Position numbers and translations under genes: made by a program | Source of the DNA: Lunularia cruciata | Lineage: Eukaryota > Streptophyta > Marchantiopsida > Lunulariales > Lunulariaceae | Assembly (NCBI GenBank): GCA_948567375.1 | Contig: OX419756.1 | Coordinates: 33,148,552-33,212,551, forward strand | Direction of reading: 5' to 3' | DNA length: 64,000 nt | Part shown: positions 10,595-23,275 of the stretch, piece by piece | Layout of the letters: every line of letters begins with the position of its first letter | Position numbering within the stretch: the stretch's first letter is position 1 | The notes under the pieces: generated by a model | Databases searched by the model: none | Told to the model about the DNA's origin: nothing | The model's input: only the letters and a program-made list of their open reading frames with translations

Positions 10595-13500
10595 CTAGTT
10601 CTGGATACTGGAGTCGGTGGTAGACTTCTCGCGTGACCTTCTGTCGAATTTAAGCCACTTCTTGTCGTGTGTATCAAAAAGTTGACAATTGAATATGATG
10701 CTAGATATGAGTTCGGGGCAAAAGACAGCTTTGTTGAGGTGCTTGTCAAAGTTTTGTTGAATTGAATCGTAGGCCTTTCGCAGATTGTAGCTCGGAATGC
10801 GGGAGGAAATGTGGTGCGGAATGTGCACGCTGATGTCGTGACAGAGAAATTCTACCCTGCAGAAACAAAGGCACACACAGAAACACGATCAGTTTTAGCT
10901 TCCACTTTCTAGTTTAATTTGTTCCCTCTTTTGCTTGTATACTTCCCTCTGATGGAGCTGCGCTTCTCTTATCGTTGTGGCTCCAGTCAAGGATTGCGAC
11001 GCGGGGATTGGACAATGAACGTTCCTTTCAGAGTGACGTTGTGCTCTTTGTCATGGAGAGAAGGTAATCACTAAAGGAGATTTTATGTTGCTCATTTCGA
11101 AGGAGTTTCATACGATGAATGCAATTCACAGTGTAGTCAGCTTAGAAGAAGCCATTACATACCATGCAGGGTAATCACAGTGTACTGTTCCGGTAAGCTG
11201 TGCCTCCGCTGCATTCCATTCGCGACCTCCTTTGAATGGTATATGTGGAGCGGTGTGATGAACCATAGTAAACGTACTCATCCAGAAATGGAATCCCAGC
11301 CAAGGAAGTAACCACCACTTAACAAAGCCTACAGGGCCTTGAGTTACGAGCAGAGGTACCAAAACTCCTACTACGAATGCTCCAACAGCAAACAAACTTA
11401 CCTGGATACATGGAATGCATGGAATGCGAGGTTAATACGTTGAACAGGGAGATAACAACCAATCTGTATGACACTATATAGAAGATGCAAGTCTTCTCCA
11501 GAACCAATGTACTTGTAAAGTCAAGCATAAACTCTACACCTGCTGACACCCTGATATATGAACTTCTTCGATACAACGCATCGAACAGCTGCTGAAGGGT
11601 TTTCCACTTATTTCAAAATTCATACCTTGACTTTCTCTTTCTCTTGGGGACGGAATTTGTTGAGATCAAAATGCCAAAGTAGCCAGTGGCCCACTGAAGC
11701 AGCCCACCAAAATGGTCCCATCATAGCCTCCATCAACGCCTTGGCAGTCGGTGTTGATCTATCGTACTGATGTGGACGAAAGGGTTGCCACGCTGTGTCC
11801 ATTATCAATCTGCGAATCCAATGCATCGATCATCTCCATAAGCTCCACAGGATTTTACAACGTAAGTATGACTCAGAGATTGAACGAGACCGTATTGGTA
11901 CCAGTCAAATCCTGAGATTCATTTGCCTGCTCCTAAGGACCTCGGTAGCAACTCGCGAGAACCACGTTGATCGATTTCGAGTACTTAGAGAGTTGTGAAT
12001 CAACCAGTAGTTCTAGACCAGTTACATTGCAGGGTACGGATTCTCCAAGTTTCAAACGATCTATCCAAGTAGTTTCCCTCTGCGCGAAAACATGATTGAT
12101 GCGGGCATACCATAGAATATGATACTTAATGTTGTGAATTTATCCGGAGTTATAAATTACTACGCCAATGCACATGCTACTGTGCAAGGGGAAAATGACA
12201 ACTTACTTGTTGGTATGAGCATGATGGGTGTTGTGCTTGATTCTCCACGGCTCGAAAGGGTAAACAAGCGGCATCATCATAATGGTTCCTACCACATCAT
12301 TTACCAACTTGTTGTTCGAAAATGAGGAATGGCCGCAGTCGTGGGCAACCACAAACATCCCCGTCACAGCTGTCCCCAAGTAGGCGTATACAAATGGGTA
12401 CAAGTACCAAGGTGCGACAGCCAAAGCAGCGTAACCCGCGGCCACTGATGCAATTGTAATGCCTACGGTCTTCCATGCTTTCACATCGTCTATCTCGAAC
12501 ACCTGAAAGAAATGCACATCGATTGTAGGACGGAATCTCGCAGATAAGTTGTCTAAAGCAGTCGTGAAGTACAAAGAACGTAACAGTGCTGCATTTGCAT
12601 CTAATTCCTTTTATAGCGCGGTGTGTGTCATGGATCGAACCAAATTGTAGCTCAGCACAATGTGCTGTTGTGGGAGCATGTAGCACTGATCGCTTATCGG
12701 CGCGTCAGATTGATACAGCCTCAGCTCCTAAAGTGAGAGATTGCAGTTTGTCACTCTACAGCTTCACGGCCAAGACAAATGTTTCCAGTGGAACTGGAGT
12801 GCTACTCTGCCTAGTCGACTTACCTCTGGTGGAAGAGTTCGAATAATATCTGGCAGTGTCAAAGTTTCTGGTATTGCCTGACACAAGGAAAAGACCAAGG
12901 GAGAGCAACATCAATAGGTGTGCAATAATTGTTTACTTGCAATCTAGCTGTAAATGTGCAGCACAAGTACATCTGCTGAAACCTTTAATCTTTTCTGCCG
13001 GATTCATCAGTAAGAGACATCTCGATTCCTATGACCCTGATTGTCAGCTGGACTGAATTTTAGTCATACCAATGCGTCAACGCGGAAAGGATGCAGAATG
13101 GTGTTTATAGAAACTCAGGATTGTCTAAAACAAGACAATTGCTATTTACTGCTCTTAAAATTACCAACAATTAGATAAAAATTGCTAGAGTCCTAGAATC
13201 TGGAAGCTATTTGAACTCCGTCTCCAGTAAGACACGTTCACATGTGCAGACTTACAGGATCTCCAAGCTGTGTGAAACCCGGAACCGACTGAAAGGTCAG
13301 ATTGTGCTGGGCTATCGCTGTTACCGTTCGCTGATCCGCCAGTCTTTGCACGTTGCCCTGATAGACAACCAAACGTGGAATCTGCTGGTTAGGAGTACAT
13401 TTGTGAGGGAGACAGCAGGTCCCTAATTAGTGAGACAAAGCACAGGAAAACTTTAAGCTAGGCTTCATAACCGAGATCACGCATCGTAGTAAACTGTGAT

Positions 13501-14096
13501 TCATCATTAATCAACATAAGGTACTTTACGTAACGCACACTTCTCGGAAGTCTCAGAGAAAGCCTTTGCGACAAGGGGTCGAAACTTGAGAAAGGCCGGC
13601 GGTACGTCAACGGTTGTACACATGTCTCAACGTTGAAGCACGTTTTGGTAGCCATTTTGGTCCTTGAGTGCACAGCTCCCGAAGTCTGCAAGATGGAAAC
13701 TAACAAGCTGCGTGAGATCGTCCATGCCAGCAATTGTACAAAGAGGACATGATGAGTTTTTTGTTTCCATCTCCAAGATTTATTCACAGGGTATATTAAT
13801 TCTTCTTGGTCAATCCGGAAAATCAAATGCCACTTCTCACATTAGAGGAAATAAATCAATGCGGAGAATGCTCAAGCGAGGCCACACGCTTCAGAATTTC
13901 AAGTTCAAATAAAGGTTACACAGCCAACAGAGTTTACAAGTCCATCGAGCAACTGTGGATCACGAAGTGGTGATCCTACACGTTCACATATATACACCAG
14001 GTCAAGTTAGCGGATACATTAAATGTGATAATTACGTACCTGCAGCTGGCCGAGTAAACCGGTGCCAGCAATCGTACTCATGCGAGTTGTAGCCAT
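10595..14096 (-). CDS. FAD6: Plastid omega-6 (delta-12) fatty acid desaturase
   Basis: FAD6 introduces the second double bond into 18:1 and 16:1 acyl chains of plastid membrane lipids at the chloroplast envelope, using ferredoxin. Eight exons read right to left: 14096-14040, 13685-13530, 13384-13256, 12877-12824, 12502-12207, 11809-11626, 11401-11163 and 10856-10595. All introns are GT-AG and all phases agree, giving 458 residues; plant FAD6 is about 450. The first exon starts MATTRMSTIAGTGLLGQLQ, rich in S/T/A and low in acid, as in a plastid transit peptide. The conserved pre-domain LPDIIRTLPPE|VFEIDD is split by intron 4. The di-iron histidine boxes are HDCGH (186-190), HNTHH (222-226) and HIPHH (383-387). 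Other landmarks are PLVYPFEPWR, DTAWQPF, FWMSTFTMVHHTAPHIPF and GTVHCDYPAW. An internal ATG at 13655 gives a second possible but shorter start. The ATG at 14096 is preferred because its exon splices in phase and supplies a better transit peptide. The gene looks intact. Confidence 0.97.
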
Positions 14097-17000
14097 GCCT
14101 GTGGTTTCTTGGAAATCAGACTTACCGAGGCTCACTACAATGAACAACGAAAGTAGTGGTGGTTAGCATTGGACCTTCAAAAGTGCACTCTAGTGCCTGA
14201 TCATGAGTCCGTCTGAAATGTATGTTGACTGGTCCCTCAGAAGAGCTAGAAAGTCAGAGTTTTATCAAATGCCAACGGTTTAACTTGCGCTGTCGATAGA
14301 TAGCTCAGGACTGAAATCTCAATACGATTGAACGAAGATGCCAAACGAATATTCCAAGATTCTGCATAGGACGATCGATCGACAGACTTCCTTTAGATAT
14401 CAAGTTGCTCTCAAAATTCTATTGCAGCTTCTACACGTCATTGCACCCTTCCTCAAGATGTAAAGTGAGGAAGATGTCGAAATTCGACTTGGAGATCTAC
14501 GCTATCGTACAGTTATTATGCGTCGAGTAAAGGACCTGTAAACGATTTTGGTTTGCGCTGGCACTAGTTTTACTTCTCAAGTTCGCCGAGGCCTGCAGAT
14601 TGCGCCAAACTCAAGGGGATGCAGTCAAACATGCCTGGCAAGCGCCGGGAACAATTTTTCTCGGACGGCACGCGGAGGAACGAGATATTCACTTGAGAAT
14701 CGGATCTGTAGTGAATATTACGTGCTTCAGCTGGACTATGAGACACAAGTTCGAGATCTGAAACAAATTCGATTTCCATGCAAGGAGACAAAAGCAGGCA
14801 GGCAACCAGTTCCCAGAGTTCCAAAGGTTCTTACATGCGAATCGCGAAAACGATCCTTAGACGTCCCGGAAGTGGGACGAACCTAAGAACGCCAGATCCA
14901 ACGTCCGGAAGTGCGCGCAAAGAGTGAAGTATTTGCCCTGAACTGTGAGCGCTATAATACCCTCGCGTCACGCAAATGTGGCGCACTCAATGACAGCACA
15001 GATTCCTAAATTATCTAGGCCACCTACGGTAATGTGCATACATCCTTTCTCAGTTTGCACAGTCCATCGCGGGGCCCTGAAAGGAGTCGTGTTCGCGAAC
15101 ATCATGCCCGCGCGGCCACAGTGATGTGATGAATGGCAAGAACATGCGCACATGTACTCGCCTCCACGATCTACTCTATCCATTCTACTGTAACCCGTTC
15201 TTTCTTTCTTTCTTCTGTCTGTCTGATACATGAACTATGCGCCTGGATAAATCGGACATATCGTGTCACCATACAGGTACGTTCTAGTAACGACTTGACT
15301 TCCCCTGTGATTCGCTCTTCAATCATGTTCTTTGCAACGCTTCGACTTTAACTTTAGCCATAGTTTCCGGAGTCCACGGCTCAATCGTCTACAGAGTGCT
15401 CTTTTGAACTTAGCCTTCCGTCTGGATCTCGAACCATTCGACTTTGAACATAATAGGCTTCCGTCTGGATTGGTTAGTCTAAGTTGAAATGATGACTCGA
15501 GTCTCCCATATTCTTGGCTCGAGGTCGGACCCTTTGAGTTGAATACTTAGTCCTTTGATCTATGAAAATACACGTTGCCAAAATATGAAGTGTGGATTGC
15601 TTTCATTGTTGTATTCCCCATACATCGTTCATTTCGTTTCATTTCATAAGTCCCTGTGCACGGCGAGATCCCTTAGCTAGTCTTTATTCTTTCACGTGTA
15701 TTTGAACCGAATTGAGAAGTTCGTGAAATAAGACGATGTTTGGTTGTTCAACTGTTCGAAAAGGGTTGTGAACTTAATGGACGTCGTGGTTGAATTGTGG
15801 CAGTTAATCAATGCAGAATGAATGTGTGGGATACTCTTTTTGAAAATGCTAGCCTAATGAAGACAAGACTAGTGACAGTAATCGAATAAATCGAAATCGT
15901 AATTCACGCTCTGCTCTAAGACTAGAGTCTTCCATGTTCGAGGCTCGAGGTCCCAGACAGCTTAAACTTGAACTTAGCATTTGGTGAGCAATCCGGATCC
16001 TACTTTAATGAACTGTGTTCAATTGAACTTCTCTACTCCAGTGTCTAATCTGATTTATTTCCTTCAGCATATGAACTATATGTCATGTACGATACTGTTG
16101 GATCCGTCTTTTCATGCGCAATTGTTCCCATTTGGTTTACTTCCTTCGATATTTTCCCTAAGGTATCCGTTTCCAATGAGTGAGAATGAGAGAGCCACGA
16201 AGTTTTGGAAGGAATCAAAGGACTAGGAAACAATCCATGCCTGCAACTGAAAATACTACTTCACAATAAAGGACAGAGAACTCCTTTAACCAAAAAACAT
16301 TCGTGTCCAAAATGCTAACCTGAGGGTCCCCCGTGCCAGTTTACCTGGTGTCCATGCGCGCCTGAGTGAGATTGTTACTTTTGGCCCCTCTTTATTATAT
16401 CCCGGGTAAATTCTGTTAAGCGTTAATTTTGTCAATCCAGGGGCCGAATGAATTCCTGGGTGTTGTCGTTCGCTGATGACTAGCGAGCCGCGTGTGTTCG
16501 TCGTTATGGCCTTTTGGTGCGATAGGGAACAAAAGTTGGTGGGAGCAGATGCGTTCTACCACCTGCTTCAGTATCGAACGGTTGACAAACTCAGCTACAA
16601 GAACCTGTAGCTGAGTTTAGTATCTGCTCACCACAGATATAGAGGAGATCGTAAGAAAGAGAGAATTGCCGGCTGAGACTGAGAAGGAGTTTGGTGGGAT
16701 TCTTATTCTTTGAAGGTTGTCAGCTTCGGTCTTCCTAACATGTTCCTTATTTTCTCATCCATCCACCACACATTGGGTGTGAGTAAATGTGTGTGTGGGT
16801 AGTAGCGCGTATACGTGTCTAATAAAGGTCCGCCATGGCAGAAGAAAGAAGGGCTGAAAAATTGCATGGTATGCTAGTAGGACTCGTGGAAGAGAAGTTA
16901 CATTTGGGACTTACTTCATTGTGTTAAAAGTGTTCAAAGATTTTCTAGCATGAATGATGCGATTACCGATCTTGAGGCCCCAACTCCTCTGCTTAGTACC

Positions 17001-17400
17001 ACATACTCTAGCTAGAAGTTGTGCATACTTAACATTTAAGTTCTCTCCGATTGTGAAATATCATATGGTCGGAAACGAGAAGTGGGGACAGTTACCGGGA
17101 CATTGCGCTACATTAATAAGCTCAGCGTTTTGCGCCAAATCAACGCACAAATTGGTATGGATCTTTTGCTTTTGCCGTCTGTTGGATGCCAAAACTTCTT
17201 TGACTTATTTTACAGACATAACAATACCCCAACATCGACCCTTTGATTGTACCGGTACCCCAAGTTGGCACAAAGATCTAACATTAACAGTGGGCAGACG
17301 GCTTCCTGTACCCGGGTGGCAATCGATTACCTTACTTGGTACAAGATTTGCTAAGATGGACTTGCAATGTGGTTGTGGGTGGATTTAGGTTACTCAGTTG
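14097..17400. other. Upstream flank of FAD6; no confident gene
   Basis: The composition is gene-like (higher GC) up to about 17.4 kb, but I find no convincing exon chain. Open frames at 14548-14886 (+), 15981-16226 (+) and 16954-17388 (+) carry no recognised motif. A small TTTC run lies near 15198-15212, and a perfect hairpin at 16587-16618 is listed separately. The promoter and leader of FAD6 should lie just above 14096. Confidence 0.45.
16587..16618. repeat. Perfect 13-bp inverted repeat, 6-nt loop
   Basis: AAACTCAGCTACA at 16587-16599 is the exact reverse complement of TGTAGCTGAGTTT at 16606-16618, separated by AGAACC. It is not inside an identified gene. It could be an RNA hairpin, a small inverted-repeat remnant, or chance. 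Confidence 0.85.
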
Positions 17401-20400
17401 TCTCAAAATGTTATAAGAACTACCATAAAACTACGTAGCTATAGAGAATATTCTAATCCATTGTAGAGAATATTTTACATGGATTGCATGTTCTTTTGAT
17501 TGAACTTTTTTTTTTCTTGTTTGAAAGATGATATGAGACTATCACAATATACGAATCATTAACTTAATATATGATATTTAGTGGAAAAAGTAAGATCAAT
17601 GTAATAGCAGTGACAAATTTCACCATGTATATACACGATGTTCAAATGCACTGTTACTATCTTACCTGTACATAGCACATCTCGATGCTTGTTTGAACTA
17701 AACAAAAACCTAAAGGCAAATCGAGAATTTAAGAGTTTTTAGCTAATTATAAGGTGGTTGAAATATTTTGCAAATGAGTAAAACACCTTTCTCTACAAGA
17801 GATGTAGGTTTGTATCAAAGAATCGTGTAAATCATGTTTTGACTTTAGATCTCATTGAGTATGTCTAAATATATGGAATGGGGAAAAAGCACGGTTCAAT
17901 TATGTAGACCCAGATCGTCTTCACTTGGGCTCAGCATTTTTATGTGAAATTATCTAATCTTAGCACAATGATAAAATCAGGGAAGATCTACAAACATAAA
18001 TTATATTACGTTGGGATGTTATTTTAGGAATGTCTTTTGATGAGTTTTAGAACGACAATCTTAATACGAGAGAAGTTTTGATTGAGTATGCTGCACTTAG
18101 CAGGCTTATATTCAAGAGTGTAGATTTTGGTAATCCAATTGAGATTTTGATGACTTAACTGATGTTGTTGGTCAAACAATTACAAGATTATTTCTCAATT
18201 AAATTGGAAATTCAGATTTCTACGTTTACAAATATCTTACTTACTTAAAAGATGATTGTTGCCTACTATAGCTTACTGCAGTAAGGTAAATGCTATACGG
18301 AACTGCAAATCCTTGGCTTCACAAAATCTTACTTACTGTTAAAAAGGCGATTATTGTCTACTATAGTAATGGACAGAATTCTATATTGCCGGATGGAACT
18401 GAGAATACAAACGGGGACAAGGAAGAAGGACGGAACTCCTTGGGAGACAGACAATGGATGGGATGACGGATTCTCTCCCTTGTACGGCTTGATGGGGTCT
18501 TCCCATCCTTCATTTTTCCTACGCGGTCGCCTTTTTCCTTCGGGATGACGGACAGAATTGGAACAACCAATGGGGACAAGGAAGATGGACGGAACGTTTG
18601 GGACACAGACAATGCATGGAGATGATGGACAGAATTGGGAGAACCAATGGGGCCGGAGAGTATGGATATCTTCATATTTTCTGCCCTCACTATCGATGGG
18701 GATTACCAATTTCTTTTGGGGTTTGTTTAGGATTTGTTTACGTGATTCTTAAACTACTTTTATATGAAGTAAAGCAATAGTGAGTAAGACCTGCAAGCTC
18801 ATGATAAAGAGCTCAGTTTTACTAGAAATTTACTAGAAACATTTACAATCTTATTTTTCAATTAAATTGGAAATTCAGATTTCTAGGTTTATAAATATTT
18901 TTTATGGTTGTAGAAGTAACAGTGAGCGAAACATGCAAGCTCAAGATGCAAAGAGCACAGTTTAATCTTGCTATTAAGAGGATTGAAAGTACTCTATTTG
19001 TAATTGTTGTCGTATAGATTGCTAGATTGATCAATTTCTTAGCTTATTTGAATATTTCATTTGGCTAAGTGTACAGTCTTATGCTATAAATTTTTTGACT
19101 TAATAAAAAAGTAGAATTATTCAAGTTTTGTAAACTTATCAACAAAGCAATGAGCTCAAAATTTGCTAAGCTTCTGATTTTTCAATTATCATTTGAGAAG
19201 ATTAGAGAAAAATTATAACAGATTGAGACTAGACCACCAAGACAGAACTGATCCTTGAAGGAGATCTAGACCACAGAGCTCACTACCAAGATAGTTTCTT
19301 TTTAGTTTTTACATAAAAGTGTATTAGACATAAATATGATAATCTCTATGCTATTAAGTCATTTTGCTAACTTGAGGTACTATTAAGTCAAAGATACAAT
19401 TGAGTTAAGTGCAAGAAGTATAGAGTAAAACCTCCCAATAATCATATACTTGGTATTACGTAATTTTACTACTACAAGGATGCCACTCACTCAAGGAAAG
19501 AGCAAATTTCTATATTCTTGACTATAAGTATAGACTTAGTTTCTTAACTATTTCCATCAAAACTTTTTAGATATTATGGACTAAGTATTCTAGTGAACTT
19601 TGCTCCGTACACCTTCTTCCTTTCTTTGCTATATAGTCTTCTTTTTGTTCACCTGGTGATGGGTGTTGTGTGCTATCTCTATATTTGATTACATGCATGG
19701 TGTTTGTTGATGCAAAGAAGTTCAAGTGTTTGGACAAAGAGACCAAGTTGGAAATTCTCAATATCATCAATTAATTAGAACTACCACTAAGTAAGTAGTG
19801 TTGGAGTTATGAGAGCTAGTGTAATGGTAGCCAAAATCTGGAAAGAAAGAGAGATCTTAATAAACAAGCAATATCTATATTGAATAAACTAGATCTGCAA
19901 AGATTTCAAAGTAAAACTACATTCTGATTCTTATGATATGGTGTATGATTGGCACATATATATCAAAATCAGCATGCTCATATATTGAATGTATGAGATT
20001 TGTTAAATGATCAAGAACTAAGCATTACTTTCCATAAATAAGATCTTGTAAGACTTCAATGATTTTTTGAAACCATCAAATATAGATGCTTTGGAGACAT
20101 TTATTACCACAAATAGATGGATAAAGAAATATTTGATATGTCTAAAAAAGATGTGTGGAGAACATAACATCTTTGGTCCAATGTAGGTTAAAAAGTATTT
20201 GCACTATGAAATTCTAAATGATATCACTCTTGAATGCATTCCCAATAATGATGGATATAGTTTAGAACATCATACCATATCATCATAATCATTTTGTGCA
20301 ATCAACATGGATGGTGAATGAAACACAATAATTTTAGGTGTTAGTGCTTCAAGTGAGAAGTTTTTAACTCAAGTTATTGCAAAGTGTACATATTTGAGGG

Positions 20401-20880
20401 CAATGAAGAATGTTCTTGATATTAGAAAGGTGTCTTTTATTATCTATTATAATCAAACTAAAGCATAAGAAGACACATTGTTTTATATGACCTTCTTGTA
20501 CAAGTACATAAAATTAGCAAGTATCACAATTGCAATTTTTATATCCTTGAGCATGACTATATTTTATATATCCTCAAGGAAAAATATTTATTTGATTTCT
20601 TTATGTTCAAAATTCTAGATATAATTGGTATAAAAACTCCTTTTCAAATTTTAGAACATGGTTATTCTTCCACAATATGATTAATGATTGTCAACCACTT
20701 GATCAAGGCATCATTTGCTCTTTCAAAGTGCACTTTTGATGTGTCCAACTTAAGTATTCTTTTGTTTATTATAAAAAGTAGTTAGCATACACCCAAGTCC
20801 TAGTTTCAAATCAACAATCATATGCACTTGCAATTTTTTTGTCAACTCAACCTGTAATGACATCAACAAAAATATTTATG
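17400..20880. other. AT-rich repeat-like region, no recognisable gene
   Basis: GC content drops sharply after about 17.4 kb. Only short AT-rich frames occur. Local similarity between 18181-18225 and 18849-18895 (CAATTAAATTGGAAATTCAGATTTCTA) suggests old duplication around the GC-rich patch at 18365-18665. The stretch 20040-21170 reads like decayed coding sequence (for example the 94-codon frame at 20882-21166), but no family is recognised. Confidence 0.45.
18365..18665. repeat. GC-rich imperfect minisatellite patch
   Basis: The motif GGACAGAATT...ACCAATGGGGACAAGGAAGA.GGACGGAAC...GGGA.ACAGACAATG.ATGG recurs about two and a half times in an otherwise AT-rich context. Units begin near 18370, 18548 and 18626. 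Open frames on both strands arise from the repeat and are not considered genes. Confidence 0.6.
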
Positions 20881-21212
20881 ATTGTGCTCTGTCAAAGCAA
20901 ATTGTTTCCATATCATGAAAAAAATCATTTTAAATCAACATATTGATTTCTCCTCTATTAGTAAATGTGATTTTGATGGCATATATGAAAATTTATTGAA
21001 AATGATAAAAGAAGTTAGACTTGAAAATTCATTCTTGGTATCATTGATGGGTATTTGTAATGAGGAAAATATTAAACAAGTCACTAAATATCTTATCAAA
21101 TATATATACTTGACCTTACAAGTGATGACAAGGTCAACAACTATGAAAATGTGTCCTCTTTACTGAAAGAGAACTATCTAATATTGGATTACAACAATAT
21201 TGATAACACTAA

Positions 21213-21932
21213 TGTAATACCAAGAGCTAGCCATATGATCTAGATGTGCAATTTGGTTTGGTAACATCTAGAATGATGTTATACATGATGGTCAAAATAG
21301 ATAAGATAGAAGTATCACCAAAAGAGTACTACTAATAGGGCAGAAACCGAAATAGACTTGAGAACCTTAGAACCAATAGCTAGACATATGATTTAAAGGT
21401 GAGAATTGGTTTGATAACATCTGGAAGGATGTTACACATGATTGACTAAACAGATCAGAAAGAGGTATCACCAAAAGGGGACGTCTACTAATAGAGTGGA
21501 ACCGAAATATGCCTGAAATCTTTGAAGGCAATTTCGGAGGCCTAAACGGATGAATTAGGCCTGAAAAATGTGCACGTTCTCTCCCAAAGAAGGAATGGCT
21601 GGCCTTCCCTCCCCCTTGCTTTGTCTCATTGAGAGCTTTCCAATGGTACCTTACTCATGTGATTTTGAGATTCTTACAGGAAGATTCCCTAAAAGATTCC
21701 CTTTGGTCAAAGCTTGTTTGACCAACCAGATAGGACCTAGACCAGACATGTCACCCATCCAAGTAAGTAATCCAAGGGTGGAGCTTGCTGACATGTCACC
21801 TATCTGTGTCCTTAATCCTATGGTGGAGCTTCCTTGGCGGAAATCCTTTTTGTGCAGGTGCTCCATTGGGGCATCGATTGTTTGAGTGTGCAATCTGTGT
21901 TTTCTCTCTTCTCTTGTCCTTAGAGTATTATA
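21213..21932 (+). mobile_element. Family A LTR (A2), tandem with A3
   Basis: Starts TGTAATACCAAGAGCTAGCC and ends CTTAGAGTATTATA, inverted relative to A1. It is followed by about 60 bp (21933-21993) that recur almost exactly after A3 (22846-22908), so A2 and A3 belong to one tandem unit rather than being independent insertions. No matching 5-bp flanks were found. Confidence 0.7.
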
Positions 21933-22107
21933 CTTATGTCAAAGAGATCCTACCTCTAATGAACTTAAGTGAGCAAGTACAACCTTCATCAAGGAGAGTA
22001 TACTAAATGCCATCTTTGGATCTCCTTGAAGTTCATCTACATGAATGAATTCCTCTATAAGAGTGAAAATTTTAAAATATATGAAAAATTTTGAGCATTA
22101 TTGACAC

Positions 22108-22845
22108 TATAATACCAAGAGCTAGCCATATGATCTAGATATGAAATTCAGTTTGGTAACATCTAGAATGATGTTATACATGATGTTTGAAATAGATCAG
22201 ATAGAAGTATCACCAAAAGAGTACTTCTACTAATAGGGCAGAAACCAAAATAGACTTGAGAACCTTAGAACCAATAGCTAGACATATGATTTAAAGGTGA
22301 GAATTGGTTTGGTAACATCTGGAAGGATGTTACACATGATGGACTAAACAAATCAGAAAGAGGTATCACCAAAAGGGGACTTCTACTAATAGAGTAGGAA
22401 CCGAAATATGCCTGAAATCTTTGAAGGCAATTTTGGAGGCCTAAACGGATGAATTAGGCCTGAAAAATGTGCACATTCTCCCCCAATGAAGGAATGGTTG
22501 GCCTTCCCTCCCCCTTGCTTTGTCTCATTGAGAGCTTTCCAATGGTACCTTACTCATGTGATTTTGAGATTCCTACAGGAAGATTCCCTAAAAGATTCCC
22601 TTTGGTCAAAGCTTGTTTGACCAACCAGATAGGACCTAGACCAGACATGTCACCCATCCAAGTAAGTAATCCAAGGGTGGAGCTTGCTGACATGTCATCT
22701 ATCTGTGTCCTTAATCCTATGGTAGAGCTTCCTTGGCGGAAATCCTCTTTGTCTATATAATAAAGAGAAGGTGCTCCATTGGGGCATCAATTGTTTGAGT
22801 GTGCAATCTGTGTTTTCTCTCTTCTCTTGTCCTTAGAGTATTATA
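22108..22845 (+). mobile_element. Family A LTR (A3)
   Basis: Same orientation as A2 and separated from it by about 175 bp. It contains GTCTATATAATAAAGAG at about 22749-22765, a possible TATA box for LTR-driven transcription. The 110 bp before it (about 21990-22107) recur in inverted orientation right after A4 (25153-25270). The spacer has no clear primer-binding site or polypurine tract. Confidence 0.7.
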
Positions 22846-22908
22846 ATTATGTCAAAGAGATCCTACCTCTAATGAACTTAAGTGAGCAAGTACAACCTTC
22901 ATAGATTT

Positions 22909-23275
22909 CATCAAATTTTTCTTTCTCAAATCATCACTATTGTGAGAACTTCAAAGAAAACTACTTTAATCTCTTCAAAAGTCCAATTTAAAGGATCAAA
23001 CATCCAATATATATTATTATTGTTCTTCTTGGCTGCACTTCTCATGTAGCATTGTTAAGAACAACCCAAGATACACCATCTCTATATGAGATTGAGCACC
23101 ATCTCCATTGGTTTCTTATGCACCCCATAAGAACATTGGACAAGCTTTTCTTTTACCACTTTCTCAATTGCTACTAGAACCATTGGATGAGTTATCATAG
23201 TTCTTTTTCTCTTACTCTTATAATTTTATTATTGTTATATTAAAGAGTGAATTGCAGGGCAAAGAGTAGTGGTGG
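22909..23275. other. AT-rich spacer
   Basis: Lies between the A2/A3 tandem unit and the reverse transcriptase remnant. No gene or repeat boundary is visible. Confidence 0.4.

Noticed and set aside
12297-12686. 129-codon minus frame overlapping FAD6 exon 5
   Set aside because: Wrong-frame shadow. The true exon carries the histidine boxes in another frame.
13458-13826. Start of FAD6 at the long frame beginning 13826 or at the ATG 13655
   Set aside because: The upstream exon 14096-14040 splices in phase to 13685 and provides a typical transit peptide. Sequence between 13826 and 13686 is then intron.
14548-14886. 112-codon frame upstream of FAD6
   Set aside because: Lies in the presumed promoter/leader region, with an overlapping antisense frame of similar size and no family resemblance.
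16954-17388. 144-codon plus-strand frame in the gene island
   Set aside because: No recognisable motif, no homologue-like pattern and no supporting splice structure. Length is within chance for this composition.
18329-18709. 126-codon frame and overlapping frames at 18.3-18.7 kb
   Set aside because: Arise from the GC-rich minisatellite on both strands.
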